Source: Rhodanobacteraceae bacterium
GTDB taxonomy: Bacteria; Pseudomonadota; Gammaproteobacteria; Xanthomonadales; Rhodanobacteraceae
NCBI GenBank assembly: GCA_009996615.1
Contig: JAACZU010000001.1
Coordinates: 372,001 to 436,000, forward strand
Direction of reading: 5' to 3'
DNA length: 64,000 nucleotides
The number at the start of each line of letters is the position of its first letter. Position 1 is the first letter of the stretch. The position numbers and the translations under genes are program-made. This document shows, piece after piece, positions 21,400 through 34,857 of the stretch. The notes under the pieces are model-generated. The model searched no databases and was not told the DNA's origin. It was given only the letters and a program-made list of their open reading frames with translations.

Positions 21400-21822
21400 C
21401 TACTCCCGATTCCCGATTCCCGGCTTTTTCTTCCGCACATACAGCACCAGGCTGTGGTCCTCGATCACGTAGCCGTGCTCGGCCGCGATCTCGTGCTGCA
21501 GGCGCTCGATCACCTCGTTGGAGAACTCGATGACCTTGCCGGTCTCGACGTCGACCATGTGGTCGTGGTGCTTGCCGCGGTCGAGCTCGTAGATGGCCTG
21601 GCCGCCTTCGAAGTTGTGCTTGAGCACCATGCCGGCCGCTTCGAACTGGGTCAGCACGCGGTAGACGGTGGCCAGGCCGATGTCGTCCTGCTTGTCGAGC
21701 AGCGCGCGGTAGATGTCCTCGGCCGTGAAGTGCTTGCCGCTGTCGAGGATCTCCAGGATGCGCATGCGCGGATGCGTGACCTTGAGGCCCGCCTTGCGCA
21801 GTTCCGCCGATTCCGTGTTCAT
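21400..21822 (-). CDS. fur: Ferric uptake regulator
   Basis: 140 residues from the ATG at 21822, preceded by GGAGG at good spacing; longer starts at 21837 and 21861 lack this. Iron-dependent repressor: winged helix with RMRILEILDSG and DIGLATVYRVLTQFEAAG, the metal site HHDHMVDVETG and GYVIEDHSLVLYVRKK. The last residues PGIGNRE and the stop come from a family-2 repeat. Divergent from bamE with 104 bp between starts, the arrangement known in xanthomonads. Confidence 0.96.
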   Translation of the reverse strand: MNTESAELRKAGLKVTHPRMRILEILDSGKHFTAEDIYRALLDKQDDIGLATVYRVLTQFEAAGMVLKHNFEGGQAIYELDRGKHHDHMVDVETGKVIEFSNEVIERLQHEIAAEHGYVIEDHSLVLYVRKKKPGIGNRE

Positions 21823-21926
21823 CCCGGTGTCCTCCATCCGTCGCCGATGCCTCCGCGGCAATAACCTTGCAGTTCAGCGCCCTAGTGTATCATCGCCGCC
21901 TTTACGAACTGCCGGATCTCGCCCGC

Positions 21927-22337
21927 ATGCGCCTTCGCTGGATCGCCCTCCTCGCCCTCGCCCCGCTCGCCGGTTGCGGCGTCATCTACAAGGTCGACAC
22001 GCAGCAGGGCAACCTGTTCGACAAGGCCACCGTCGAGGCCCTGCAGCCGGGCATGAGCAAGCGCCAGGTGCTGCTGGTGATGGGCTCGCCGTCGATCATC
22101 AGCCCGTTCGACCAGAACCGCTGGGACTACGTCTCGACGATGCGCCGCGGCCGCAACTCGATGCAGACCAAGGACCTGACGCTGTATTTCGAGAACGACT
22201 CGCTGGTCAAGATCGACGGCGACTACTTCCCGGAAGACCCCGACCAGCTGATCAAGGACGCACGCAAGTACAAGCGCGAGTTCCCGGACGAGAAGCGCCC
22301 GGCCGAGGAAAAGAAGAAGAAGCGTCCTCAGGACTGA
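21927..22337 (+). CDS. bamE: Outer membrane assembly factor BamE (OmlA)
   Basis: 136 residues from the ATG at 21927. Lipoprotein of the Bam beta-barrel assembly machine: lipobox LAPLAGC, then the SmpA/OmlA domain with YKVDTQQGN, LQPGMSKRQVLLVMGSP and FENDSLVKIDGDYFP. A lysine-rich C-terminal tail. Divergent from fur. Confidence 0.94.
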   Translation: MRLRWIALLALAPLAGCGVIYKVDTQQGNLFDKATVEALQPGMSKRQVLLVMGSPSIISPFDQNRWDYVSTMRRGRNSMQTKDLTLYFENDSLVKIDGDYFPEDPDQLIKDARKYKREFPDEKRPAEEKKKKRPQD

Positions 22338-22648
22338 GGATCGCGCCCGCGCCGGAGCGCGCTGCGCTCGGCGCGGCGTCGCCGCGCCTCCTTCGGATCG
22401 ATCTTGAGCGGCCGGTACAGTTCGACGCGGTCGCCTTCGTGCAGGCGCGCGTCGCGCGCGACCGCTTTCGACCAGATGCCGACCGCCAGCGCGTCCGTGT
22501 CGAGCGCGAACTCGCGCTGCAGGCCCGAAGCGGCGATCGCATCGGCCACCGTCGCGCCCTCGGCGAGTTCGAGCCGGCGCAGGAACTGCCGGTCCGGCTC
22601 GGCGTAGGCGACCTCCAACGAAATGCGCTTGGCGCCAAGCTCAGCCAT
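22328..22648 (-). CDS. RnfH family protein (ubiquitin-like)
   Basis: 106 residues from the ATG at 22648. Beta-grasp protein of the UPF0125/RnfH family, signature ISLEVAYAEPDRQFLRRLEL, VADAIAASG, VGIWSK and the closing ELYRPLKIDPKEARRRRAE. Function is not settled. It overlaps the ratA 3' end by 8 bp, as in the common ratA-rnfH (ratAB) pair. Confidence 0.9.
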   Translation of the reverse strand: MAELGAKRISLEVAYAEPDRQFLRRLELAEGATVADAIAASGLQREFALDTDALAVGIWSKAVARDARLHEGDRVELYRPLKIDPKEARRRRAERSALRRGRDPQS

Positions 22649-23078
22649 GGATCTGCCTCGCGGCCTTGGTGAAATCGTCGACCATGCGGCTGGCCAGCGC
22701 CTGGAAGCCCAGGCGCAATGCGGCGCTGCCGAGCACGCCGGCATGCGCGTCGAAGTCCAGTTCGAGGTCGATGCGGCAACCGTCGGCGCCGAGCGGGGTG
22801 AAACGCCAGTCGCCCTCGAGCGCGCGCAACGGGCCTTCGACCAGTTGCACGTGCAGGTGATGCGGCCGTTGCAGCGTGTTGCGCGTGGTGAAACTGTGCG
22901 ACAGGCCGGCGAAGCGCAGGTCCAGCCGCGCGGTCAACGCGCTGTCGCCGTCGCGCTCGAGCACGTGCGCGCCTGCACACCAGCGGAAATGCGTCGGGTA
23001 TGCTTCGACGTCGTTGACGAGATCGAACATCCGCTCGGGCGTGTGGCGGACGATGGCGTGGCGGCGGATCTGGATCAT
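22641..23078 (-). CDS. ratA: RatA-type START/SRPBCC protein
   Basis: 145 residues. Small helix-grip-fold protein: MIQIRRHAIVRHTPERMFDLVNDVEAYP, then a hydrophobic-cavity beta sheet and a C-terminal helix. In E. coli RatA is described as a toxin that inhibits ribosome subunit association; the mitochondrial homologue COQ10 binds coenzyme Q. I cannot choose between these roles from sequence. Divergent from smpB with a 30-bp gap. Confidence 0.88.
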   Translation of the reverse strand: MIQIRRHAIVRHTPERMFDLVNDVEAYPTHFRWCAGAHVLERDGDSALTARLDLRFAGLSHSFTTRNTLQRPHHLHVQLVEGPLRALEGDWRFTPLGADGCRIDLELDFDAHAGVLGSAALRLGFQALASRMVDDFTKAARQIHG

Positions 23079-23108
23079 CGTTGAGTGCTTTTGCGGATTG
23101 TAACGGAC

Positions 23109-23600
23109 ATGGCCAAGCAGAAACCCAAGGAAAAGACCGGCAACAGCACGATCGCGCTGAACAAGCGCGCCCGCCACGAATACCACATCGACGAGCACTA
23201 CGAGGCCGGCATCGCGCTGCAAGGCTGGGAGGTCAAGAGCCTGCGCGCCGGACGCGCGAATCTGGGCGACGCCTACGCGATCGTCAAGGGCGGCGAGATC
23301 TTCCTGTTCGGCGCCTCGATCGTGCCGCTGATCTCGGCCTCGACCCACGTCGTCGCCGACGACCGCCGCACGCGCAAGCTGCTGCTGCACCGCGAGGAGA
23401 TCGACAAGCTGATCGGCGCGATCGAGCGCAAGGGCTACACGCTGATCCCGCTCGCGATGTACTGGAAGAACAACCGCGCCAAGCTCGACCTCGGCCTCGC
23501 CCGCGGCAAGCAGGAACACGACAAGCGCGACACCGCCAAGGAACGCGACTGGAACCGCGAGAAGCAGCGCGTCATGCGCGCCAAGAACCGACCGGCCTGA
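23109..23600 (+). CDS. smpB: tmRNA-binding protein SmpB
   Basis: 163 residues from the ATG at 23109; an in-frame GTG at 23085 is less likely. Partner of tmRNA in rescue of stalled ribosomes. Conserved [34 protein letters not shown], and the basic C-terminal tail ([14 protein letters not shown]). ssrA is 159 bp downstream. Confidence 0.97.
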   Translation: MAKQKPKEKTGNSTIALNKRARHEYHIDEHYEAGIALQGWEVKSLRAGRANLGDAYAIVKGGEIFLFGASIVPLISASTHVVADDRRTRKLLLHREEIDKLIGAIERKGYTLIPLAMYWKNNRAKLDLGLARGKQEHDKRDTAKERDWNREKQRVMRAKNRPA

Positions 23601-23610
23601 CCGCTCCAAG

Positions 23611-23649
23611 CCCTCCCCTTCAAGGGGAGGGTTGGGTGGGGATGGTGTT
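23611..23649. repeat. Family-1 dispersed repeat
   Basis: CCCTCCCCTTCAAGGGGAGG then GTTGGGTGGGGATGGTGTT, between smpB and ssrA. Confidence 0.88.
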
Positions 23650-23719
23650 TCGTGACCTCGGCTGGCCGCACCTCGATCCATCCACGACGACGAAAGCGCC
23701 CCATCCAGGCAACCCGCAC

Positions 23720-23748
23720 TTGATTTCCCCGCACGCGACCCGCACTAT
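23720..23748 (+). promoter_or_regulatory. Candidate sigma-70 promoter of ssrA
   Basis: TTGATT, a 17-bp spacer, then CACTAT, placing transcription start just before the mature tmRNA 5' end at 23760. Confidence 0.5.
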
Positions 23749-23759
23749 CGTGTGTCCCC

Positions 23760-24112
23760 GGGGGCGACATGGTTTCGACGGGGGACGTGAAGTAGCTTGG
23801 AGCATGCCGAGGGCGTCATCTTCCTCGTTAATCCGATGGCAAAAAACTAGACGCGAACGACGACGTCTACGCTCTGGCCGCTTAAGGCCTAGCCCCGAAC
23901 CCACTTGTGCTCGTGCTCGTGGATGTAGGGTCATCATCACGGGATCGCTCGAAGCCGGCGCCTTTCGGCAAGAGCTAAAACCAAGAGGCTGGTCCAGCGG
24001 TGCGCTTCGCACACCGTGTTGCCGCCGGACGAGACCCAAACGGTGAGCTAAGCATGTAGCGCCGGGCGCGGAGCGCCTTCGGACGCGGGTTCAATTCCCG
24101 CCGCCTCCACCA
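23760..24112 (+). ncRNA. ssrA: Transfer-messenger RNA (tmRNA)
   Basis: 353 nt. The 5' end GGGGGCGACATGGTTTCGAC pairs over seven bases with the 3' acceptor CGCCTCC-ACCA (including one G-U), and the 3' T arm reads GCGGGTTCAATTCCCGC. The resume codon is GCG at 23853; the tag reads ANDDVYALAA and stops at TAA 23883-23885. The 3' CCA is encoded. smpB lies just upstream. Confidence 0.97.
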
Positions 24113-24122
24113 ATGAAACAGA

Positions 24123-24148
24123 AAGGCCACCCTCGCGGTGGCCTTTTT
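24123..24148 (+). terminator. ssrA terminator
   Basis: AAGGCCACC, a CTCG-type loop, GGTGGCCTT and a T-run, 10 bp after the tmRNA 3' end. Confidence 0.92.
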
Positions 24149-24264
24149 GTTTCATGAGACGGTGTGGATGCGAACCCGCGGAGGCATGGATGCCGGAGCG
24201 AACATCGCCGCAGGCGATGGCCGTCGCGTTTGCGCGAGGGTGAGGGTGAGGGCCGGGACGGCCC

Positions 24265-24345
24265 GATTCATTCTCGCCGCCCCCATGAAACAGGCCACCC
24301 TCGCGGTGGCCTGTTTGTTTTCATGGGACGGTGTGGATGCAGACC
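24265..24345 (+). repeat. Partial duplicate of the ssrA 3' end and terminator
   Basis: Repeats the segment that runs from the tmRNA T-arm/acceptor through the terminator (ATGAAACA, GGCCACCCTCGCGGTGGCC, TTTCATG, GACGGTGTGGATGC). It has a second terminator-like stem at 24288-24316. The original copy is about 24090-24175. The tRNA-like part has decayed. Confidence 0.75.
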
Positions 24346-24361
24346 GTGGCGCACGCAGTGC

Positions 24362-24928
24362 CTAGCGCGGCTTGTAGCTGAACTTCTGTCCCGCGACCGC
24401 GGCCTGGTACATCGCGCCACCCTTGACGATCGTGAACACGGCCATGCCTTTGTAGTACTTGCCGGCCGTCGCCGCCTCGTGCTTGCTGCCGCTCGCGCTG
24501 GCGCTGGCGCCCGTGGTGCCGACGCCCGCGCCGGCGGCCGCGGTGATCGCCACCGCGCTGGCATCGGCGCCGAACTCGAAGTTGCCTTTGGTGAATTCCT
24601 TGAAGGCCCGCGCATCCTGGAAGAAGACGATCTGGCTGTAGGCTTGGCCACCCGCCTGCAGGCCGACGCTGACCTGCGTCATCGAGGTATCGCCGACGTA
24701 CTTGCCGCGGGCGTAGACGCGCCCGTCACCGTGCGCGGCGCCCACCACGAGACCGCCCTTGCCGATCGTCGGAAATACCGCGTAGCCGTAGGAGTGCCCG
24801 AAGAACCAGGCGCTCTCGCCGGCTTTCCTGAACAGCGACTCCGTATCGGAGTAGGAATCGGCCCAGCTGATCGCTCCCCACAGGAGCAACACCAGACCCG
24901 ACAGGAATACGAACGAACGCTTCTTCAT
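24362..24928 (-). CDS. SYLF (Ysc84) lipid-binding domain protein
   Basis: 188 residues. Signal peptide FVFLSGLVLLLWGAISWA, then a SYLF/DUF500 domain: a helix with SLFRKAGESAWFF, GYAVFPTIGKGGLVVGAAHGDG, GGQAYSQIVFFQD and FEFGADASAVAI. SYLF domains bind phosphoinositides in eukaryotes; bacterial members are exported and uncharacterised. The 194 bp upstream (24929-25122) show no gene. Confidence 0.9.
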   Translation of the reverse strand: MKKRSFVFLSGLVLLLWGAISWADSYSDTESLFRKAGESAWFFGHSYGYAVFPTIGKGGLVVGAAHGDGRVYARGKYVGDTSMTQVSVGLQAGGQAYSQIVFFQDARAFKEFTKGNFEFGADASAVAITAAAGAGVGTTGASASASGSKHEAATAGKYYKGMAVFTIVKGGAMYQAAVAGQKFSYKPR

Positions 24929-25122
24929 GACGCCTCCTTACCACCCAGACTGACTCAGGTCGGAGCGCAGAACTCGACGTTGCATACGCCTCGGCGAGCA
25001 TGATCGTGGCAGCCTGAATCGTCGCAGCATGAAGGACATGTCGCTGCGTCGCAGCAACGTGTCGCGTCGCCGAGCAGCGCTTGCGCAGGAGCACGCGCAG
25101 CCGCGTGGCGTTGCGAGCTGGC

Positions 25123-29718
<4,596 letters not shown>

Positions 29719-29870
29719 CGGGCTATTGTGCGCGCGGCGGCGTCTCGCCGCATGAAACGCTCGTCAAGTTGGGGGCGGCGGGGCCTGGCCACAATCGCAC
29801 GCACGCCGCCCGCCTGGGCGAGCCTGACGACGGATGCGCTGCGCCGGCACGGCCAGCGCGGCGATGGCGG

Positions 29871-30596
29871 TCAGAGATTGACGCCGAACGTGACGAACGG
29901 CTCGCGCAAGCCGCCGCGCCAGCGCGCCGCGACGCTGCAGTTGAGCGAGATGCGCTGCGGGACCAGATCGTAGCGGAGCCCGGCCTGCAGCGTCGGAGCA
30001 TCGTGGCTGTCGCCGAACGCCTCGACGAACTGGCCGAAGCGCGCGGCAGGCGCTCGCTCGAACGCCACGCCCCAGGTCGCGCGCGTATCGCCTGCCACGC
30101 GGGCGTGCCGCGCACCGAGATTGACGTGCACGAGAAAGCCGTCGTCGAGTTCGCGATAGCTCGCCATCGCGTTCAGCGCGCGCGCATCCACGTCGTCGGC
30201 CGCCGCGTGGCCGGCCGGGACGCTGCGGTTTCAACCGAGCGACAGCGCCGCGCCCCAGCCGCCCGGGGCCTGTTCGCGCAGCAGCGCCTTGAACTGCAGC
30301 GAACCGAGCGTGTACGCACTGCCCTCGCCCACGTGGCGCGCGCCACCGGCCGTGACCTCGAGCGGCACCAGCGGCGTGCAGGCCGGCAGCAGCCAGCCCT
30401 CGTACCCGTGCCGACTCCATTCGCCCCACGCCTGCAGGCTGCACTGCCCCAGCGTCGTGATCGCCGCGTCGTCGTTCGTCATCGGCCGCGCCGCCTGCGT
30501 AGCGGGTACGCCGAACAGGGTCACGGCCGCGGCCAGCCAGAGCGCACGATGCAGCCCGGCGATGCGGTGCACCCGCCGGCGCCGAATCATCCACAT
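29871..30596 (-). pseudogene. Exported barrel-like protein gene with an in-frame TGA
   Basis: Reading from the ATG at 30596 (overlapping the mgtA stop as TGATG) gives a signal peptide (LWLAAAVTLFGVPATQA) and a mature part with WGEWSRHGYEGWLLPACTP. A TGA at 30231-30233 interrupts it after ...WGAALSLG. The same frame continues for another ~120 residues with alternating-strand sequence (FLVHVNLGARHARVAGDTRA, LQAGLRYDLVPQRISLNCSV, final FVTFGVNL). It looks like one outer-membrane transporter-like protein (~241 residues) split by a nonsense codon. A sequencing error or a genuine truncation is possible. Confidence 0.7.
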
Positions 30597-33277
30597 CACA
30601 GCAGCCCGAACCGGCGCATCAGCCGCACCTTCACGAACTGCGTCAGCGCCATGTAGGCGGCGAGGATCGCGCCGAGGTAGAGCCAGTACAGGCCCGGCAG
30701 CGGCGTGAAGCCGAACTTGCTCGCCAGCGGCGAGTACGGCAGCAGCGCGCCGATCAGGCAGATCACCACGCCGGTGACGGTCAGCGGCAGGCTCGCGCGG
30801 CTTTCGAGGAACGGCAGTTTGCCGGTGCGGATCACGTGCACGATCAGCGTCTGCGACAACAGCGACTCGACGAACCAGCCGGTCTGGAACAGGCTCGCGT
30901 GCTCGGGCGCGTTGGCCTTGAACAGGAACCACATCAGCGCGAACGTGACGTAGTCGAAGATCGAGCTGATCGGGCCGATGAACAGCACGAAGCGCGTGAT
31001 CGCGCCCATGTCCCACTGGCGTGGCTGGGCGAGGTATTCCGGGTCGACCTCGTCGCTGGCGACCGAGGTCTGCGAGAAGTCGTAGAGCAGGTTGTTCAGC
31101 AGGATCTGCACCGGCGCCATCGGCAGGAACGGCAGGAACGCGCTGGCGCCGAGCACGCTGAACATGTTGCCGAAGTTCGAGCTGGCGGTCATCTTGATGT
31201 ATTTGAGGATGTTGCCGAACACCTTGCGGCCTTCGAGCACGCCCTCCTCCAGCACCAGCAGGCTCTTTTCGAGCAGGATGATGTCGGCCGCCTCCTTGGC
31301 GATGTCGACCGCGGTGTCGACCGAGATGCCCACGTCGGCCGCGCGCAGCGCCGGTCCGTCGTTGATGCCGTCGCCGAGGAAGCCGACCACGTGGCCGTCG
31401 CGGTGCAGCGCCTCGATCACGCGCACCTTCTGCTGCGGGTTGAGGCGCGCGAACACCTGCGTGTCGCGCACGGCGACGGTCAGCTCCTCGTCGCTCATCG
31501 CCTCGACCTGCGGGCCGACCAGGTACTTGTCGACGCGGAAGCCGACCTGGCGGCAGACATTGCGCGTGACGATGTCGTTGTCGCCGGTCAGGATCTTCAC
31601 CGCGACGCCGTTGTCGTTGAGCGCGCGGATCGCGTCGGCGGCGCTGTCCTTGGGCGGGTCGAGGAACGCGATGAAGCCCATCAGGGTCAGCTCGGTCTCG
31701 TCGGCCAGCGAGTAGGCGGCCTTGGTCCCGATCTCGCGCAGGCCGAGCGCGATCACGCGGAAGCCGTCGTCGTTCATGTCGCGCGCGACCTCGCGCGCCT
31801 CGGCCACCAGCGCGGGCGTCATCGGCTCGGTGCCGTCCGGCGTGCGCGTGGCGCTGCAGATGCCGACCATCTCGGCGACCGCGCCCTTGGCGATCAGGAA
31901 ATGGCGGCCGGCGCGGTCGCGCACGATCACCGACATGCGCCGGCGCGTGAAGTCGAACGGCACCTCGTCGACCAGCGTGTACTCGCCCTGCAGGCGCTGG
32001 CGCAGCGCCTCGTCGACGCCGTCGATCACGGCCACGTCGAGCAGGTTCTTCAGGCCCGTCTGGTAGTGGCTGTTGAGGAAGGCGAACTCGAGCACGCGCT
32101 CGTCCTCGTCGCCGCGCGTGTCGACGTGGCGTTCGAGGATGACCTTGTCCTGCGTCAGCGTGCCGGTCTTGTCGGTGCACAGCACGTCGATCGCGCCGAA
32201 GTTCTGGATCGCGTTCAGGCGCTTGACGATCACGTCCTTCTTCGCCATCGCCATCGCGCCCTTGGCGAGGTTGATGGTGACGATCATCGGCAGCATTTCC
32301 GGGGTCAGGCCGACCGCGACCGCGACCGCGAACATGAACGCCTCGAGCCAGGCGCCCTTGACCACGCCGTTGAGCAGGAACACCAGCGGCACCATCACCG
32401 CCATGAAGCGGATCATCAGCCAGGCGAAGCGCTGCACGCCCTTGTCGAAGCTGGTCTGCACGCGCTGGCCGACCAGCGAGCCGGCGAGCGCGCCGAAATA
32501 GGTGCGCGCGCCGGTCGTCACGATCACGCCGGTGGCGCTGCCGCTGAGCACATTGCTGCCCATGAAGCAGAGGTTCCTCGCCTCCAGCGGCACCTTCGCG
32601 TCGGCGTCGACGCCGGCGAACTTCTCGACCGGCATCGACTCGCCGGTCAGCGCGGACTGGTTGATGAACAGGTCCTTCGCACTGAGCAGGCGCAGGTCGG
32701 CCGGGATCATGTCGCCGGCCGACAGGTGCACGACGTCGCCGGGCACGAGGCGGTCGATCGGCACCTCGGCCTTCTGCCCCGCCGGGGCGACGGTCGCGTC
32801 GTCGCCTTCGGCCGGCTCCGGCACGCGCCGCGCGGTCGCGGTGTTGCTGACCATGCGGCGCAACTGCTCGACCGCGCGGCCGGTGCGCGATTCCTGGAAG
32901 TACGACAGGAACACCGCCATGAACACCATCGCCAGCATGATCGAGGCGCCGACCGTGTCGTCGTTGAACCACGAGATGCCGGCCAGGACCGTCAGCAGGA
33001 TGTTGATCGGGTTGCCGAAGAAGCGCGTCGCGATCTCGACCAGGAAGGTCTTCTTCTTTTCCTGCGCGACGACGTTGGGGCCGTACTCGTCCAGCCGCGC
33101 GGCGGCCTCGGCCTCGGTCAGGCCGTCGCCGCTGACGCCCAGGCGCGCCAGCGCGGCCGCGTTGTCGAGGCGGACGAATTCGAGCAGGGGATGGGCGGTC
33201 TGGCCGTTGCTGCGCGCATCATGGTACATGCGCAGGGCGGCCGGGACCGTGGCGGCGAACAGGCTGGTCTTGAACAT
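30596..33277 (-). CDS. mgtA: Magnesium-translocating P-type ATPase
   Basis: 893 residues, normal for MgtA/MgtB. Imports Mg2+ across the inner membrane using ATP. N-terminal cation ATPase domain, actuator motif LTGES, phosphorylation site DKTGTLT near residue 370, hinge motif GDGINDGPALR, and about ten membrane segments ending with the HASLFQTGWFVESLLSQ helix pair. The stop overlaps the start of the exported-protein pseudogene, so the two form an operon. Confidence 0.95.
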   Translation of the reverse strand: MFKTSLFAATVPAALRMYHDARSNGQTAHPLLEFVRLDNAAALARLGVSGDGLTEAEAAARLDEYGPNVVAQEKKKTFLVEIATRFFGNPINILLTVLAGISWFNDDTVGASIMLAMVFMAVFLSYFQESRTGRAVEQLRRMVSNTATARRVPEPAEGDDATVAPAGQKAEVPIDRLVPGDVVHLSAGDMIPADLRLLSAKDLFINQSALTGESMPVEKFAGVDADAKVPLEARNLCFMGSNVLSGSATGVIVTTGARTYFGALAGSLVGQRVQTSFDKGVQRFAWLMIRFMAVMVPLVFLLNGVVKGAWLEAFMFAVAVAVGLTPEMLPMIVTINLAKGAMAMAKKDVIVKRLNAIQNFGAIDVLCTDKTGTLTQDKVILERHVDTRGDEDERVLEFAFLNSHYQTGLKNLLDVAVIDGVDEALRQRLQGEYTLVDEVPFDFTRRRMSVIVRDRAGRHFLIAKGAVAEMVGICSATRTPDGTEPMTPALVAEAREVARDMNDDGFRVIALGLREIGTKAAYSLADETELTLMGFIAFLDPPKDSAADAIRALNDNGVAVKILTGDNDIVTRNVCRQVGFRVDKYLVGPQVEAMSDEELTVAVRDTQVFARLNPQQKVRVIEALHRDGHVVGFLGDGINDGPALRAADVGISVDTAVDIAKEAADIILLEKSLLVLEEGVLEGRKVFGNILKYIKMTASSNFGNMFSVLGASAFLPFLPMAPVQILLNNLLYDFSQTSVASDEVDPEYLAQPRQWDMGAITRFVLFIGPISSIFDYVTFALMWFLFKANAPEHASLFQTGWFVESLLSQTLIVHVIRTGKLPFLESRASLPLTVTGVVICLIGALLPYSPLASKFGFTPLPGLYWLYLGAILAAYMALTQFVKVRLMRRFGLL

Positions 33278-33390
33278 GGCGATTCCGGTTGTTCTGGGGC
33301 GGCGATGTCGATCACGCTGCCGCCACGGGAACCGCCGGAATCGGGTACGCAGCGCCGTTCAGGCGCGCTCGCAGATCAGCCGGCCGCTCG

Positions 33391-33442
33391 CTCCGTGGAG
33401 GCAGCGCTGCTTCGTTTGTCGCTACTGCAACTGTCCACGGAG
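33391..33442 (-). promoter_or_regulatory. Hairpin in the mgtA leader region
   Basis: CTCCGTGGA and TCCACGGAG, a perfect 9-bp inverted repeat, enclose a 34-base loop that can pair further (GCAG/CTGC). It lies 114-165 bp before the mgtA start. The rest of the 334-bp gap (33278-33611) shows no gene. Mg2+ transporter mRNAs often have regulatory leaders, but this one does not match an M-box that I can recall. Confidence 0.4.
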
Positions 33443-33611
33443 GGAACCTCACTGGGGTGAATGCACGCATCCAGGGCGCGCGGCACGGATGATAGTGATG
33501 CCGCAGGGTATCGGACAATGCCCACAGCGGCCGCGGCGGGGCTTGCGTTCATCTACGACGGCACCACGCAGCCCTGCGCTGGCGCGCGACCGCCGGCCTG
33601 CGGCCTTGAGC

Positions 33612-34598
33612 CTACGCCGTGCGCCCGGCGACTTCGCGCAGGCGCGCCGCGACCGCATCGAGGAAAGCGGCCGGCAGCTCGGCACGCACCGGCACGCACC
33701 ACCAGTTGGCCGCCGCGAATGCCTCGCACTTGATCGCGTCCTTCTCGGTCATCAGCACCGGCATCTCGTCGCCGAACGCGAGGTCGGCCGCCGTGAACGC
33801 ATGATGGTCGGCGAACGCATGCGGCACGACCTCGATGCCGCGCGCGCGCAGGCTGGCGAAGAAGCGATCCGGATTGCCGATCGCCGCGACCGCGTGCACG
33901 CGCTGGCCGGCGAACGCCGCCAGCGGTTGCGCTTCACCACCACGCAGCGGAACCGCGAGGTCGCCGTCGAGCCGCATCGGCACTTCGCCGGCCTGCGCGG
34001 CGCCGCCGTTGCAGACGCGGAACGCGACCGTGCCGAGCCGCGCGAGCGGCTCGCGCAGCGGCCCGGCCGGCAGCAGGCGGCCGTTGCCGAAGCGGCGCCG
34101 GCCATCGATCACGACGATCTCGACATCGCGCGCGAGCGCCGGGTTCTGCAGGCCGTCGTCGGCTATCACGACGTCGACGCCCTGCCCGACCAGCAGCGCC
34201 GCCGCGTGCGGGCGGTCGCGCCCGACCGCGACCGCCACGCCGGTACGCCGGCGCATCAGGCACGGCTCGTCGCCGACCTGCGCCGGTGTCGCGCGTTCAT
34301 CGAGCAGCCGCGGCTCGCGCTGCGTGCCGCCGTAGCCGCGGCTGACGATGCCGGGGCGGAAGCCGTGTGCGCGCAACGCCTCGACCAGCGCGATCGCGAG
34401 CGGCGTCTTGCCGCTGCCGCCGGCGGTCAGGTTGCCGACCACCAGCACCGGCACCGGCAGGCGCGCGGCCTTGCGCCAGCCGAGCCGGTACGGCGCGAGG
34501 TGCAGCGCGCGCAGCACGCGATAGAGCGGCACCAGAGCGCGCAGCCACAGCGGCGCGGCGAGGCCGTCGTACCAGATGCGTTCGATGCGTTCGCGCAT
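33612..34598 (-). CDS. lpxK: Tetraacyldisaccharide 4'-kinase
   Basis: 328 residues from the ATG at 34598. Phosphorylates the lipid A precursor disaccharide at the inner membrane. Walker A-like GNLTAGGSGKTPLAIAL near 57-73, IVSRGYGG, the DDGLQNP catalytic motif near residue 145, and the ending LMTEKDAIKCEAF. Last gene of the comEC-exbB-exbD-msbA-lpxK block; a 259-bp repeat-filled gap separates it from msbA. Confidence 0.95.
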   Translation of the reverse strand: MRERIERIWYDGLAAPLWLRALVPLYRVLRALHLAPYRLGWRKAARLPVPVLVVGNLTAGGSGKTPLAIALVEALRAHGFRPGIVSRGYGGTQREPRLLDERATPAQVGDEPCLMRRRTGVAVAVGRDRPHAAALLVGQGVDVVIADDGLQNPALARDVEIVVIDGRRRFGNGRLLPAGPLREPLARLGTVAFRVCNGGAAQAGEVPMRLDGDLAVPLRGGEAQPLAAFAGQRVHAVAAIGNPDRFFASLRARGIEVVPHAFADHHAFTAADLAFGDEMPVLMTEKDAIKCEAFAAANWWCVPVRAELPAAFLDAVAARLREVAGRTA

Positions 34599-34614
34599 GG
34601 ACTGTGAGGGCTGA

Positions 34615-34809
34615 CAGTGGGTGACTTGAGACTCGCCGCTGCGCGGCAGCCTCATCCATCGAGGCCGATGCAGGGTGGGACAACAGCGGCTGAAGGTGCG
34701 CCCCCCCACCACGCGGACATTGCGGTGGGACTCGCCGCTGCGCGGCTGCGTCCCACCCTACCTGCTCCAACCGAACACCGTCCCCACCCAACTCTCCTTG
34801 AAGGGGAGA
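34615..34809. repeat. Family-3 and family-1 repeats between msbA and lpxK
   Basis: Two facing family-3 units (GACTCGCCGCTGCGCGGCAG at 34630 and GGTGGGACTCGCCGCTGCGC at 34725, ending CGTCCCACCC), then a family-1 copy at 34774-34809 with a diverged core. Further to 34857 lies the tract CTAATCCCTAACCTAACCCC. Confidence 0.8.
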
Positions 34810-34857
34810 CTGAGAGCAATCACCTCGATCTTCGCGCCCTCGCCCCTAATCCCTAAC

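Noticed and set aside
30836-33460. 874-residue open frame opposite mgtA
   Set aside because: Shadow of mgtA; no domain, biased composition.
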